Source: Nitrogeniibacter mangrovi (GTDB taxonomy: Bacteria; Pseudomonadota; Gammaproteobacteria; Burkholderiales; Rhodocyclaceae). From it: a stretch of 64,000 nt of DNA. Made by a program: the position numbers and the translations under genes. Numbering within the stretch: the first letter of the stretch is position 1; the number at the start of each line of letters is the position of its first letter. The stretch covers positions 3,348,001-3,412,000 of the forward strand of contig NZ_CP048836.1 in assembly GCF_010983895.1 (NCBI RefSeq). Direction: 5' to 3'. This document shows, in pieces, positions 18,691-26,685 of this stretch. The notes beneath the pieces were generated by a model. That model made no database searches and was not told where the DNA came from. It saw nothing but the letters and a program-made list of their open reading frames with translations.

Positions 18691-19668
18691 ATGAAACTGT
18701 CCCTCGACGCTCTGCACATGCTCGATGTCATCGACAGCGAAGGCAGTTTCGCGGCGGCGGCGCGCCGGCTGCATCGCGTCCCCTCGGCACTGACCCACGC
18801 GGTCCGCCGTCTCGAGGCCGACCTGGGCTACCCGTTGTTCCAGCGCGAGGGGCGCCGCGCCGTGCTGACGGTCGCCGGAAGCACCCTGCTCGACCAGGGG
18901 CGCGTGCTGCTGCGTGCCGCCGGGGAGCTCGAATGCCGGGCCAAGCGCGTGGCCACCGGCTGGGAGGCGCAGCTGCGCATCGGCCTCGATGCGGTCATCT
19001 GCTTCGAGGACTTCCTGCCGCTGGCGGCGGCCTTCCTGGCGGAGCAGAACGGCACCCGCCTGTCCATCGAGCGGGAAGTGCTCGGCGGCAGCTGGGATGC
19101 CCTGGCCTCGGGCCGCGCCGATCTGGTCATCGGCGCCTCCGGCGATGCGCCCCCGCAGACCGGCCTGGCCTCGGCCCCGCTCGGCGTCATCGACCTGGTG
19201 TTCTGCGTCAGCCCCCATCATCCGCTGGCCGGCCACCCCGATCCCTTGCCGACCGACGTGGTCAGCGCTCACCGGGCGATCGTGCTCGCCGATACCTCGC
19301 GCACCCTGCAACCGCGCAGCGCGGGCCTGTTCGAGGGCCAGGACACCATGGTGGTGCCGGACTTCCCCGCCAAGCTCGCCGCCCAGATCGCCGGCCTCGG
19401 CGTCGGCTACCTGCCCCCGCAACTGGCCCGTCCGGCCATCGCGCGGGGCGATCTGGTGGCGCGGCGCACGAGCGTGCCACCGCCGCGCAATACCCTTCAC
19501 GTGGCCTGGCGCAGCAGCCACCAGGGGCACGCCCTGGCCTGGTTCCGCAAGCGCCTGGCCGAGTCACGCTGGCGTGAGCGGCTGGCGCGCAGTACAGCCC
19601 CCATCGGCGCGCAGATGAATCATTCCGAAACGTTCGACCGGTCGGCGCCTCATGCAGAACACGTATAA
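18691..19668 (+). CDS. LysR-family transcriptional regulator
   Basis: 325 residues. The N-terminal winged helix-turn-helix is typical: LDALHMLDVIDSEGSFAAAA then LHRVPSALTHAVRRLEADLG (recognition helix) and PLFQREGRRAVLT. Residues from about 90 form the two-lobed periplasmic-binding-protein-like effector domain (GRADLVIGASG). The PSALTHAVRRLE helix resembles the YhaJ/DmlR-like branch. The effector is unknown. It is transcribed away from the flavodoxin-like gene and probably regulates it. The C-terminal 40 residues are longer than usual and carry a perfect TATAAT over the stop codon that may serve the next gene. Confidence 0.93.
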   Translation: MKLSLDALHMLDVIDSEGSFAAAARRLHRVPSALTHAVRRLEADLGYPLFQREGRRAVLTVAGSTLLDQGRVLLRAAGELECRAKRVATGWEAQLRIGLDAVICFEDFLPLAAAFLAEQNGTRLSIEREVLGGSWDALASGRADLVIGASGDAPPQTGLASAPLGVIDLVFCVSPHHPLAGHPDPLPTDVVSAHRAIVLADTSRTLQPRSAGLFEGQDTMVVPDFPAKLAAQIAGLGVGYLPPQLARPAIARGDLVARRTSVPPPRNTLHVAWRSSHQGHALAWFRKRLAESRWRERLARSTAPIGAQMNHSETFDRSAPHAEHV

Positions 19669-19669
19669 T
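19664..19669 (+). promoter_or_regulatory. Possible -10 element for the GAF-GGDEF gene
   Basis: A perfect TATAAT overlaps the lysR stop codon, 38 bases before the next ATG. No convincing -35 is found 16-18 bases upstream, so this is a weak call that would need an activator or be read together with lysR transcription. Confidence 0.35.
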
Positions 19670-19707
19670 CGATCCTCCAGGCCCGCCCAAGCCATTGACG
19701 GAACAAG

Positions 19708-20757
19708 ATGATTCACGTCCTCAAGCATGTCGAGTCGATCACCCGGCACCGCGACCGCACCCTGCTCGAAGTGGGGGTGGCCTCGGCGCTGTACGAGATC
19801 CTGCGTCCCGAGGCCGTCAACCTCTTCAAGGTCCAGGACGCGGGGCACCGGACCCTGCTGCACCGGCTCGCCCACGCCGGCAGCGACGGGGTGCGCTATT
19901 GCGACACCGATTTCGACACCGCCGACGAGATCCTGGCGCTCGACTCGCGCGAGGACTTCCGCGCCTGCGTGGCCGAGGAGCGCATCGTCGCCGACGCCTC
20001 GGCCGGAAACGGCCGGATCACCTACTGCCTGCCGGTGGCCTACGATGGCAAGGTCAGCGGGGTGATCGAGCTGCGCGCCTCGGCAGCGCTGGACAACGAG
20101 CGGCTCGATCTCGCACTCGGCTTCATCAACCTGTATCGCAACTACCTGAGCCTGCTCGACTACAGCGAGCGGGACACCCTCACCGGTCTGCTCAATCGGC
20201 GCACTTTCGACGACAATCTCGACAAGATCCTGGGGGCCATCACCGCATCACGGGTGGACGAGGCGCTCCTGCCCGGTGCCGACCGGCGCCAGCACGGCCC
20301 GGTCTCGGCGCCGCACTGGCTGGCGGTCATGGACGCCGACCGCTTCAAGCGCATCAACGACGAATTCGGCCACCTCTACGGCGACGAGGTCCTGATCCTG
20401 CTGGCCAATCTGATGCGCGAGAGCTTTCGCTTCGAGGACAAGCTGTTCCGCTTCGGCGGCGAAGAGTTCGTGGCGGTGCTGACCCCGACCTCGGCCGAGG
20501 ATGTGGCACGGGTCCTGGAGCGCTTTCGCGAAAAGGTGGAGCAGTACCATTTCCCCCAGGTGGGTCAGGTCACCATCAGCATCGGCTACGTGCCCCTGCG
20601 CGCCGGCGACACCCCGTCGGCCGCCCTAGGGGCCGCCGACGAGGCGCTCTACTACGCCAAGAATCACGGCCGCAACCGCGTCTGTGCCTACCCGGCGCTG
20701 GTCGAGGCCGGCGAGATCCTGCCGCGCACCTTCAACGACGATCTGGAACTGTTCTGA
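19708..20757 (+). CDS. GAF-GGDEF diguanylate cyclase
   Basis: 349 residues, no membrane segment. An N-terminal GAF-like sensor region occupies about 1-150 and ends in a helix leading into the GGDEF domain (DTLTGLLNRRTF at about 155). The active-site loop is GGEEF (250-254), an active variant, and an RxxD inhibitory site (RFED) lies five residues before it. An insertion of about 35 residues, rich in charged residues and containing a Gly/His run, sits between the DTLTGLLNRR motif and the MDADRFKRIND metal-binding motif. Makes c-di-GMP in the cytoplasm in response to an unknown ligand. Close spacing to lysR (39 bases) allows co-transcription. Confidence 0.93.
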   Translation: MIHVLKHVESITRHRDRTLLEVGVASALYEILRPEAVNLFKVQDAGHRTLLHRLAHAGSDGVRYCDTDFDTADEILALDSREDFRACVAEERIVADASAGNGRITYCLPVAYDGKVSGVIELRASAALDNERLDLALGFINLYRNYLSLLDYSERDTLTGLLNRRTFDDNLDKILGAITASRVDEALLPGADRRQHGPVSAPHWLAVMDADRFKRINDEFGHLYGDEVLILLANLMRESFRFEDKLFRFGGEEFVAVLTPTSAEDVARVLERFREKVEQYHFPQVGQVTISIGYVPLRAGDTPSAALGAADEALYYAKNHGRNRVCAYPALVEAGEILPRTFNDDLELF

Positions 20758-20773
20758 GCGCAGCGAACACCGC

Positions 20774-21133
20774 TCAGCGCCGCGCCGCCTCCTCGCGGGC
20801 CCGGGCCAGGGCGGCCTTGCGTTCGTCGTCGGCCGCCTGGATGCCGGCACGCACGTCCCGGCTCAGGGCGCCCCCCGTGTGCCGTTCAATGACCTGGATG
20901 ATCCGCTGCCCAGTGTCGGTGATGCGCGGGCCACGCGGCATGCCGTCGAGCACCACCGACACCGGCACGCCGCCGAGTTGGGCGGCACGGGTGGCGAACT
21001 GGCGATCGATGCGATGTTCCTCGGCCTTCATGTAGGCGATGCCGGCGGGCGAGAGCAGCGGACCGGCGGCCTGAAGCGGGCCCGCCCCCAGGACGCTGGC
21101 GCCGATGAGCACCGCGAGGATCGTACGCCTCAT
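20774..21133 (-). CDS. Small exported protein, function unknown
   Basis: 119 residues. A clear signal peptide (MRRTILAVLIGASVLGAGPLQA, cleavage near AAG at about 22-23) indicates export to the periplasm. The mature part is charged and probably helical, ending in an Ala/Arg/Glu-rich stretch. I recognise no domain. Its ATG overlaps the stop of the quinone oxidoreductase gene, so the two are coupled, but the oxidoreductase is cytoplasmic and no shared job is evident. Confidence 0.7.
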   Translation of the reverse strand: MRRTILAVLIGASVLGAGPLQAAGPLLSPAGIAYMKAEEHRIDRQFATRAAQLGGVPVSVVLDGMPRGPRITDTGQRIIQVIERHTGGALSRDVRAGIQAADDERKAALARAREEAARR

Positions 21134-22107
21134 GCGACCACCAGCACGGTCGAACCGGTGGTGCGCCGGGCTTCCAGATCCCGGTGCGCCTGGGCGGCCT
21201 CGGCGAGCGCGTAGCGCTGGTTGATCTCCACCTTGACGATGCCCCGGCCGACCACGTCGAACAGCTCGGCCGCCATCTGGTCGAGGCGCTCACGCTCGGC
21301 GGCGTAGGTGAACAGGGTCGGACGGGTGACGAACAACGACCCCATCTTGGCGAGCAGGCCGAGATCGACGGGCGGCACCGCGCCCGAGGCGTTGCCGAAA
21401 GAGACCATCAGCCCCATCGGTCGCAGGCAGGCGAGCGAATCCATGAAGGTGTCCTTGCCCACCGCGTCGTAGACCACCGGCACGCCCTGCCCCCCCGTGA
21501 GTTCGCGTACCCGCTCGGCGAAGGGTTCTTCGCGATAGAGGATGGTGTGATCGCAGCCATGGGCGCGCGCCAGCGTCGCCTTTTCCGCCGAGCCCACGGT
21601 GCCGATGACGGTGGCGCCCAGATGCTTGGCCCACTGGCACAGGAGCAGGCCGACGCCGCCGGCGGCGGCATGGACCAGGATGGTGTCGCCGGGCTTGACC
21701 ACATAGGTCTGGCGCAGCAGGTACTGGGCGGTGAGGCCCTGGAGCATCATCGCCGCCGCGACCTCGTCACCCACCGCATCGGGCAGCTTCACCAGCGGCG
21801 CCGCCGGCATGGTGCGCGCCTCGGCGTAAGCGCCGAGCGGGCCGCCCGCGTAGGCCACCCGGTCGCCCACGGCCAGGTGGTCGACGCCGGGCCCGAGCGC
21901 GGTGACGACGCCGGCGGCCTCGACCCCGAGGCCGGAGGGCAGCTCGACCGGATACAGGCCGCTGCGATGGTAGGTGTCGATGTAGTTCAGGCCCACGGCA
22001 GTGTGACGCAGGCTCACTTCGCCCGGCCCCGGCGGCGGCACGTCGACCGCCACCCACTGGAGGACTTCGGGGCCACCGGTCTGCTCGAATCGGATGGCAT
22101 GCGTCAT
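21130..22107 (-). CDS. qorA: Zinc-independent NADPH:quinone oxidoreductase, MDR family
   Basis: 325 residues. Reduces quinones or related enones with NADPH in the cytoplasm. The N-terminus AIRFEQTGGPEVLQW and the LRHTAVGLNYIDTYHRSGLY signature are those of the QOR branch, and the Rossmann motif HAAAGGVGLLLCQWAKHLGA is intact. Zinc ligands of alcohol dehydrogenases are absent, as expected. The start at 22107 is chosen because AGGAG lies upstream at good spacing; the frame is open further upstream. It overlaps the small exported-protein gene. Confidence 0.93.
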   Translation of the reverse strand: MTHAIRFEQTGGPEVLQWVAVDVPPPGPGEVSLRHTAVGLNYIDTYHRSGLYPVELPSGLGVEAAGVVTALGPGVDHLAVGDRVAYAGGPLGAYAEARTMPAAPLVKLPDAVGDEVAAAMMLQGLTAQYLLRQTYVVKPGDTILVHAAAGGVGLLLCQWAKHLGATVIGTVGSAEKATLARAHGCDHTILYREEPFAERVRELTGGQGVPVVYDAVGKDTFMDSLACLRPMGLMVSFGNASGAVPPVDLGLLAKMGSLFVTRPTLFTYAAERERLDQMAAELFDVVGRGIVKVEINQRYALAEAAQAHRDLEARRTTGSTVLVVA

Positions 22108-22126
22108 GACGCTGACTCCTTGCACA

Positions 22127-23257
22127 TTAGCGAACGATGGAAAAACCGACGCGCAGCTGCGGATCGCGCGCCCGATCGTATTCGAGCAGTGTATCGCCTT
22201 CACCGTCGAAATACTGCATGTGGAAGAAGCCGCCCCCGGCGCGCGGGAACAGCCCCTTGAGCGGGTAGGACAGGTCCACCTGGGTGGCGCCCTTGCCGGC
22301 CTCGCCGCGGCGGATCAGCACCGCCCCCTTCCAGTCTTTGTGCCAGAAACTCGCCTCCAGCTGGCCATAGCCGCGATAACGCTGGATGTCGGGGTTGTCG
22401 TTCTTTTCGATGTAGCCCCAGAGCTTGGGCTTGAACCCGATGGTGTTCAGATCGGACAGCCGGTAACGCCAGTCCATCTGCAGGAAGACGGTGTTGATGC
22501 TGCGCGAGCGCTCGCCGTCACGGCCGTTCGATTCGTGCTCCAGGCCGCCGCGCCAGACCACCGAGTGGCGGCTGTCCTTGGCCAGATGCATGGGCCAGTC
22601 GTAGAACAGCGAGGGCCGGTAGCTGGTGTCGCGAAACGGCGCGGACGGTTCGCCCAGGTCCCAGATGGAGGTCTGGGTGTAGCCGAAATGCAGCCCGCCG
22701 AGGATGGGCACAAGACTGGCGAAGCCCCGGTCGCGCTCGAACAGACGGTACTTGAAGCTGAGCTGGAAACGCGCCGAAAAATCGGCATCGGGGCTCACCA
22801 GGAAGTACATGGGTTCGTTGGTGGTCAGCGCCGGCTCGGTCGGCTGCACCACCGGCTCCGGCACGACCTCGGTACGGGTCGGCAGGGGCGCGGCGTCGGC
22901 ACCGGCCACGGCGGGCGCGCCCACCCGGACCAGCACCGCATTGCGCGCCACGTCCTTGAGGGTCACGGTCGCCATGCCGGACAAGGTGTCCGGCCACACG
23001 AAGGCATAGCGTCGGGTCTGCCCGTTCTGTTCGCCATCGGCAGACATCGGTACCGCCACGACGAGCTCGTCGATGCGCGCGCTGGCGACCAGGGCGTCGG
23101 GCAAGCGCGCGCCGGGCGCGGTATCCACCACGGTGGCCCCGGAGGCCCGGCCGGGCGTGACCGTGGTCTCGTCGAGGACCAGCAGTCGCTCGGCGAACGC
23201 GGCGTGGGCCAGGCCCAGCAAGACAAGCAGGGCAGCGCCCCGGAAAATGGTGGACAT
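22127..23257 (-). CDS. pldA: Outer-membrane phospholipase A (OMPLA)
   Basis: 376 residues with a signal peptide (MSTIFRGAALLVLLGLAHAAFA). The C-terminal 230 residues are the OMPLA barrel. The catalytic residues are present with the family spacing: His241 and Ser243 in HESNGR and Asn255 in SRSIN (E. coli His142, Ser144, Asn156). YRPSLFYDWPM is also conserved. Residues about 25-140 are an extra N-terminal domain, longer than in the enterobacterial enzyme, of unknown role. The enzyme hydrolyses phospholipids misplaced in the outer leaflet. It is followed 19 bases later by qorA. Confidence 0.93.
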   Translation of the reverse strand: MSTIFRGAALLVLLGLAHAAFAERLLVLDETTVTPGRASGATVVDTAPGARLPDALVASARIDELVVAVPMSADGEQNGQTRRYAFVWPDTLSGMATVTLKDVARNAVLVRVGAPAVAGADAAPLPTRTEVVPEPVVQPTEPALTTNEPMYFLVSPDADFSARFQLSFKYRLFERDRGFASLVPILGGLHFGYTQTSIWDLGEPSAPFRDTSYRPSLFYDWPMHLAKDSRHSVVWRGGLEHESNGRDGERSRSINTVFLQMDWRYRLSDLNTIGFKPKLWGYIEKNDNPDIQRYRGYGQLEASFWHKDWKGAVLIRRGEAGKGATQVDLSYPLKGLFPRAGGGFFHMQYFDGEGDTLLEYDRARDPQLRVGFSIVR

Positions 23258-23325
23258 CGCAGACGACCGGAAATGACGACCGGCTGATTCTATCAAGCCC
23301 GCCCCGTTCGGGCTGCGCACCAGGG

Positions 23326-24477
23326 TCAGCCGGAGGGGGCGGCAGCCTCCTCGCCGGTGCGCGAACTGACCCGGATCGGCTCGCGGATCGCATGGGCCGC
23401 GAGCAGCCGGTGCAGGGCGGCGATGGCGGTCTCGGTCAGTTCGTGCCCCTTGGTGAGCACCATCAGGCCGTTGGTGGTGCGAATGTCCTCCTCGACCACC
23501 CAGCCGGGCATGAGCTCCGAGACGCGCGCCGCACGCCGTCCGGCCACCCCGGCGCGCAGATCGGACAGGGCCTTGATGATGTAATCGGGAATGGCGGGCT
23601 TGAGCGCCCGCAGGATCTCCCAAGGCCGCTCCAGGCCGTTTTCCCGGGTCGCATGACGCTCGAGTTCGAGGGCGGCGCGCAGCAGCTGGCTGCCACGGAT
23701 GACCTCGAGCGCTTCGTCGGCCGGCGCGGCGCTGTGCTGATAGCGGATGATCCGCGCCACCGTCTCCATGCGGGGGATGCGCTCGACCAGGCGGCAAGCC
23801 ACCTCGGGATGGGAGCGCAGCAGCTCGCGCTGCTCCGGATCGAGGTTGCGGTGCGCCGCATCGGCCTGCACCACCTCGGCGGGAATGCCGACACAGCCGA
23901 TCTGGCTGAGCGCGGCCGCCACGTTGTAGATCCAGCCGTCCGGCCATTCGAGCTTCGGCAACGCGTGACGCACACACGACTGGGCGAAGGTGGAGCGCTG
24001 GAAGGCCCACGGCGCGACCATCGCAAGGACCTCGGTGAGGGTCTTGACCGAGGCGCTCACGGTGGTTTCGAGCAATTCCTTTTCGGCACGCAGCAGGCGG
24101 TACTGGCCGACCGCGTCGGCGAGCGTGGCGCTCAGTTCGTCCTTGGGACACGGCTTGCACAGGTAGCGGAAGATCGCGCCCTTGTTGATGGCGGCGATCG
24201 AGGACTCGAGATCGGCCTGCCCGGTCAACAGCAGACGCACGCTGTCGGGCGACAGCTCCCGGGCCTTGGCCAGGAAGGTGGCGCCATCCATGCCCGGCAT
24301 GCGCATGTCGGACATGATCACCGCGAAGGGTTCCTGCCAGCGGATGGCGTCCAGCGCGGCCTCGCCCCCGTTGGCCACGACCACGTCGAAATCGGCCCCC
24401 AGGTTCCGCTCCATCGCCGACAGGACGTTGGGCTCGTCGTCAACGCAGAGAATGCGCGGCAAGGGCGTGTCAGTCAT
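23326..24477 (-). CDS. Response regulator with degenerate HD-GYP-like output domain
   Basis: 383 residues. The receiver is intact: DDE near residue 13, phosphoacceptor Asp57 (VIMSDMRMPGMDG), Thr in LLTGQ and Lys in LCKPCP. The output region (about 150-340) can be aligned by eye to RpfG-type HD-GYP domains, but the catalytic HD is replaced (AALSQIGCVGIP where HDIGKIGIP is expected), the second pair reads YQH instead of HH, and the GYP loop is missing. The HPEVACRLVERIP helix is preserved. It is therefore predicted to lack phosphodiesterase activity and to act by binding. It overlaps the preceding REC-HDOD gene by 8 bases and is the last gene of the FIST cluster. Confidence 0.85.
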   Translation of the reverse strand: MTDTPLPRILCVDDEPNVLSAMERNLGADFDVVVANGGEAALDAIRWQEPFAVIMSDMRMPGMDGATFLAKARELSPDSVRLLLTGQADLESSIAAINKGAIFRYLCKPCPKDELSATLADAVGQYRLLRAEKELLETTVSASVKTLTEVLAMVAPWAFQRSTFAQSCVRHALPKLEWPDGWIYNVAAALSQIGCVGIPAEVVQADAAHRNLDPEQRELLRSHPEVACRLVERIPRMETVARIIRYQHSAAPADEALEVIRGSQLLRAALELERHATRENGLERPWEILRALKPAIPDYIIKALSDLRAGVAGRRAARVSELMPGWVVEEDIRTTNGLMVLTKGHELTETAIAALHRLLAAHAIREPIRVSSRTGEEAAAPSG

Positions 24478-25570
24478 CGGAAATGTCCTCGTTCGTCGAT
24501 TGCATCCAGGCCTGCCACTGCGGCCACTTGGCGCCGACGCCGACGCGCTCGAGATAGGCCAGGTCGGGCTCGCGGCCATTGGCGAGCCGGGTCGCCACAT
24601 GCACCACGCCGGCGGTATCGAAGTGGGTGGGTGAGCTGCGCGCCGGATCTTCATGCCAAGCCACCGCATTGACGATCTCCATGGGCAGCCCCCACACCGC
24701 CAGCAGATAGGCCCCGACGGCGGCATGCAGGGGCGTGGCGCAGGCGGTCACCTCGTCGCGCACCTCCGGGTCGGCGATTTCGGGGATGCTCAAGGCCACA
24801 TGGGCCAGCAGCGCCGCCGTGGGCGCCGGGCCCTTGATGCCACCGATGTGGGCGGCCAGCTGACTGGCCAGCAGGGCCCGGTGCTGGAGCGCATCGATAT
24901 GACCGTCACCGTCCCCGGTGGCGAACACCTGGGCGGCCAGCACCAGCAGGCGCACATTGTCCAGCCCCAGCCGGGCAATCGCCTGGCCGACGTCGTGAAT
25001 GGCGCTGCCGCGCGCAAAGTAGGCCGAATTGGCCAGCTGCAGCAGCTTCGCCGACAGGGCCGGATCGCTGCCGAGCAGATCGGCGATGCGGCGCAGATCG
25101 GTCTCCGGATCGGCCATGAGTTCGCACAGCCGGGTAAACACCTTGGGCGAAGCGGGCAGCCGGCTGATGCGACCGACCACATCCACCACCTGCGGATCGG
25201 CGAACAAGGCGCGCAGCCCGATGGCGTTCTCCACCGCGTCGAGCAGGGCCTTGCTGTCGCAGGGCTTGGCGACGAACTGATGGGCCACGTCCAGCATGCG
25301 CATGGTCGCGTCCATCTCGGAGTAGCCGGTCAGGATGATCCGGATCGTGCCGGGCCAGCGCTCGCGCACCCGGACGAGCAGCTCGGCGCCATCCATGAAG
25401 GGCATGCGCATGTCCGAGATGACCACGTCGGCCGGCTGCGCCTCGAGCATCTCCAGCGCCTCCTGGCCGCTGGTGGCGAAGCGCAGACCCCAGTCACGCC
25501 CGCTCATCATCAGGGTCCGCTCGATACCGGCCAGCACCCGCGGCTCGTCATCGACAACCACCACCTGCAT
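24470..25570 (-). CDS. Response regulator with HDOD output domain
   Basis: 366 residues. The receiver domain (1-120) has the acidic residues DDE at 8-10, Asp53 (VVISDMRMPFMDG), Thr (ILTGYS) and Lys (VAKPCD). An HDOD domain follows at about 135-330: RISRLPASPKVFTRLCELM, then LGSDPALSAKLLQLANSAYF and IARLGLDNVRLLVLA. HDOD domains are HD-related but non-catalytic and work as signalling or scaffold modules. The ATG at 25570 follows GGAGTACGTG and overlaps the kinase stop by one base (TGATG). It is probably phosphorylated by the neighbouring histidine kinase. Confidence 0.93.
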   Translation of the reverse strand: MQVVVVDDEPRVLAGIERTLMMSGRDWGLRFATSGQEALEMLEAQPADVVISDMRMPFMDGAELLVRVRERWPGTIRIILTGYSEMDATMRMLDVAHQFVAKPCDSKALLDAVENAIGLRALFADPQVVDVVGRISRLPASPKVFTRLCELMADPETDLRRIADLLGSDPALSAKLLQLANSAYFARGSAIHDVGQAIARLGLDNVRLLVLAAQVFATGDGDGHIDALQHRALLASQLAAHIGGIKGPAPTAALLAHVALSIPEIADPEVRDEVTACATPLHAAVGAYLLAVWGLPMEIVNAVAWHEDPARSSPTHFDTAGVVHVATRLANGREPDLAYLERVGVGAKWPQWQAWMQSTNEDISDD

Positions 25571-26682
25571 CACGTACTCCTTCCCGCACCGCCGTCGAGC
25601 GGCAGGCGCACCACGAAACAACTGCCGACCCCTTCTTCGGACTCGCAGAAGATCTCACCCTGGTGCTTGTCGACCACCGTGGAATAGGCGATCGCAAGCC
25701 CCTGACCGGTGCCCTTGCCCACCGCCTTGGTGGTGAAGAAGGGGTCGAAGATCCGATCGCGAATCCCGATCGGAATACCGCTGCCATCATCGCACACCCG
25801 TATCTCCATGGCATCGCCCCGGCAGGCGGCGGAGATCTCGATGCGGCCCTTGTCGCGCACCCCTTCGCGCAGCGTACCGGCGATCGCATGGGCCGCGTTG
25901 ACCACCAGGTTGAGCACCACCTGGCCGATCATGTCGCGCTGGCACGGCAGGCTGGGCAGATCGTCCGCGAAGCGGGTCTCGACCTCGGCCACGTATTTCC
26001 ATTCGTTGCGCGCCACCGTCAGCGTGGTGGCGATCAGCTCGCGCATGTCCACCGGCTCCTTCTCGCCGCCGGAGGGATGGGAAAACTCCTTCATCGCGGC
26101 GACGATGCGCGAGATGTGCCCCAGGCCTTCGAGCGACTCGTCGAGGGCGCCCGGGATCTGCCGCCGCAGGAAGTCGAGCCGGGCGCGCTTGAGGGTCGCG
26201 TCGAATTCGACCATCGCCTCCGCCTCCGGCAGCAGCGGGCGGGCCACCTCGGCCAGGCCCACGGCCTTGTCGACCAGGCCGAGCAGCGTCCCCGAGGCGG
26301 TCTGGATGAAACCGACGTTGTCCATGACGTACTGGGTCGGGGTGTTGATCTCGTGGGCGATGCCCGCCGCAAGCTGGCCGACGGACTCCATCTTCTGCGC
26401 CTGCAGCAGCTGCGCCTGGGTCAGGCGCAACTCCTCTAGCGCCCGCTGCAGTTCGTGCCGCTCCGTCTCCAGTTCCTCGGTCTTGCGGGCGACGACCTGC
26501 TGCAGCGAGAGGTTCTGCTCCAGGATCGCGTAGGGCGAATCCTTGCCGCTGACCGCCTCCTGCATGAGACGCCGCTTGAGCACCTCGATCGTCTTGTCGC
26601 GGGCGACCAGCTTGCGCTGCAGGGCCTCGCTCGACAGGGCCGCATAGGGGCTTGCGGCGGCCGGTGTTTCGATCTCGCTCAC
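25570..26682 (-). CDS. Soluble sensor histidine kinase of the FIST cluster
   Basis: 370 residues, no membrane helix. An N-terminal helical, probably coiled-coil region (about 20-105) leads to the phosphoacceptor segment QLAAGIAHEINTPTQYVMDN (about 103-122). The ATPase core has N-box NLVVNAAHAI, G1 DDGSGIP, F-box FDPFFTTK and G2 GTGQGLAIA. It starts with GTG at 26682, supported by GGAGG within the end of the FIST gene. With no sensor domain of its own, it must take its signal from a partner, and the FIST protein encoded three bases upstream is the obvious candidate. It overlaps the REC-HDOD gene. Confidence 0.93.
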   Translation of the reverse strand: MSEIETPAAASPYAALSSEALQRKLVARDKTIEVLKRRLMQEAVSGKDSPYAILEQNLSLQQVVARKTEELETERHELQRALEELRLTQAQLLQAQKMESVGQLAAGIAHEINTPTQYVMDNVGFIQTASGTLLGLVDKAVGLAEVARPLLPEAEAMVEFDATLKRARLDFLRRQIPGALDESLEGLGHISRIVAAMKEFSHPSGGEKEPVDMRELIATTLTVARNEWKYVAEVETRFADDLPSLPCQRDMIGQVVLNLVVNAAHAIAGTLREGVRDKGRIEISAACRGDAMEIRVCDDGSGIPIGIRDRIFDPFFTTKAVGKGTGQGLAIAYSTVVDKHQGEIFCESEEGVGSCFVVRLPLDGGAGRST

Positions 26683-26685
26683 GGT

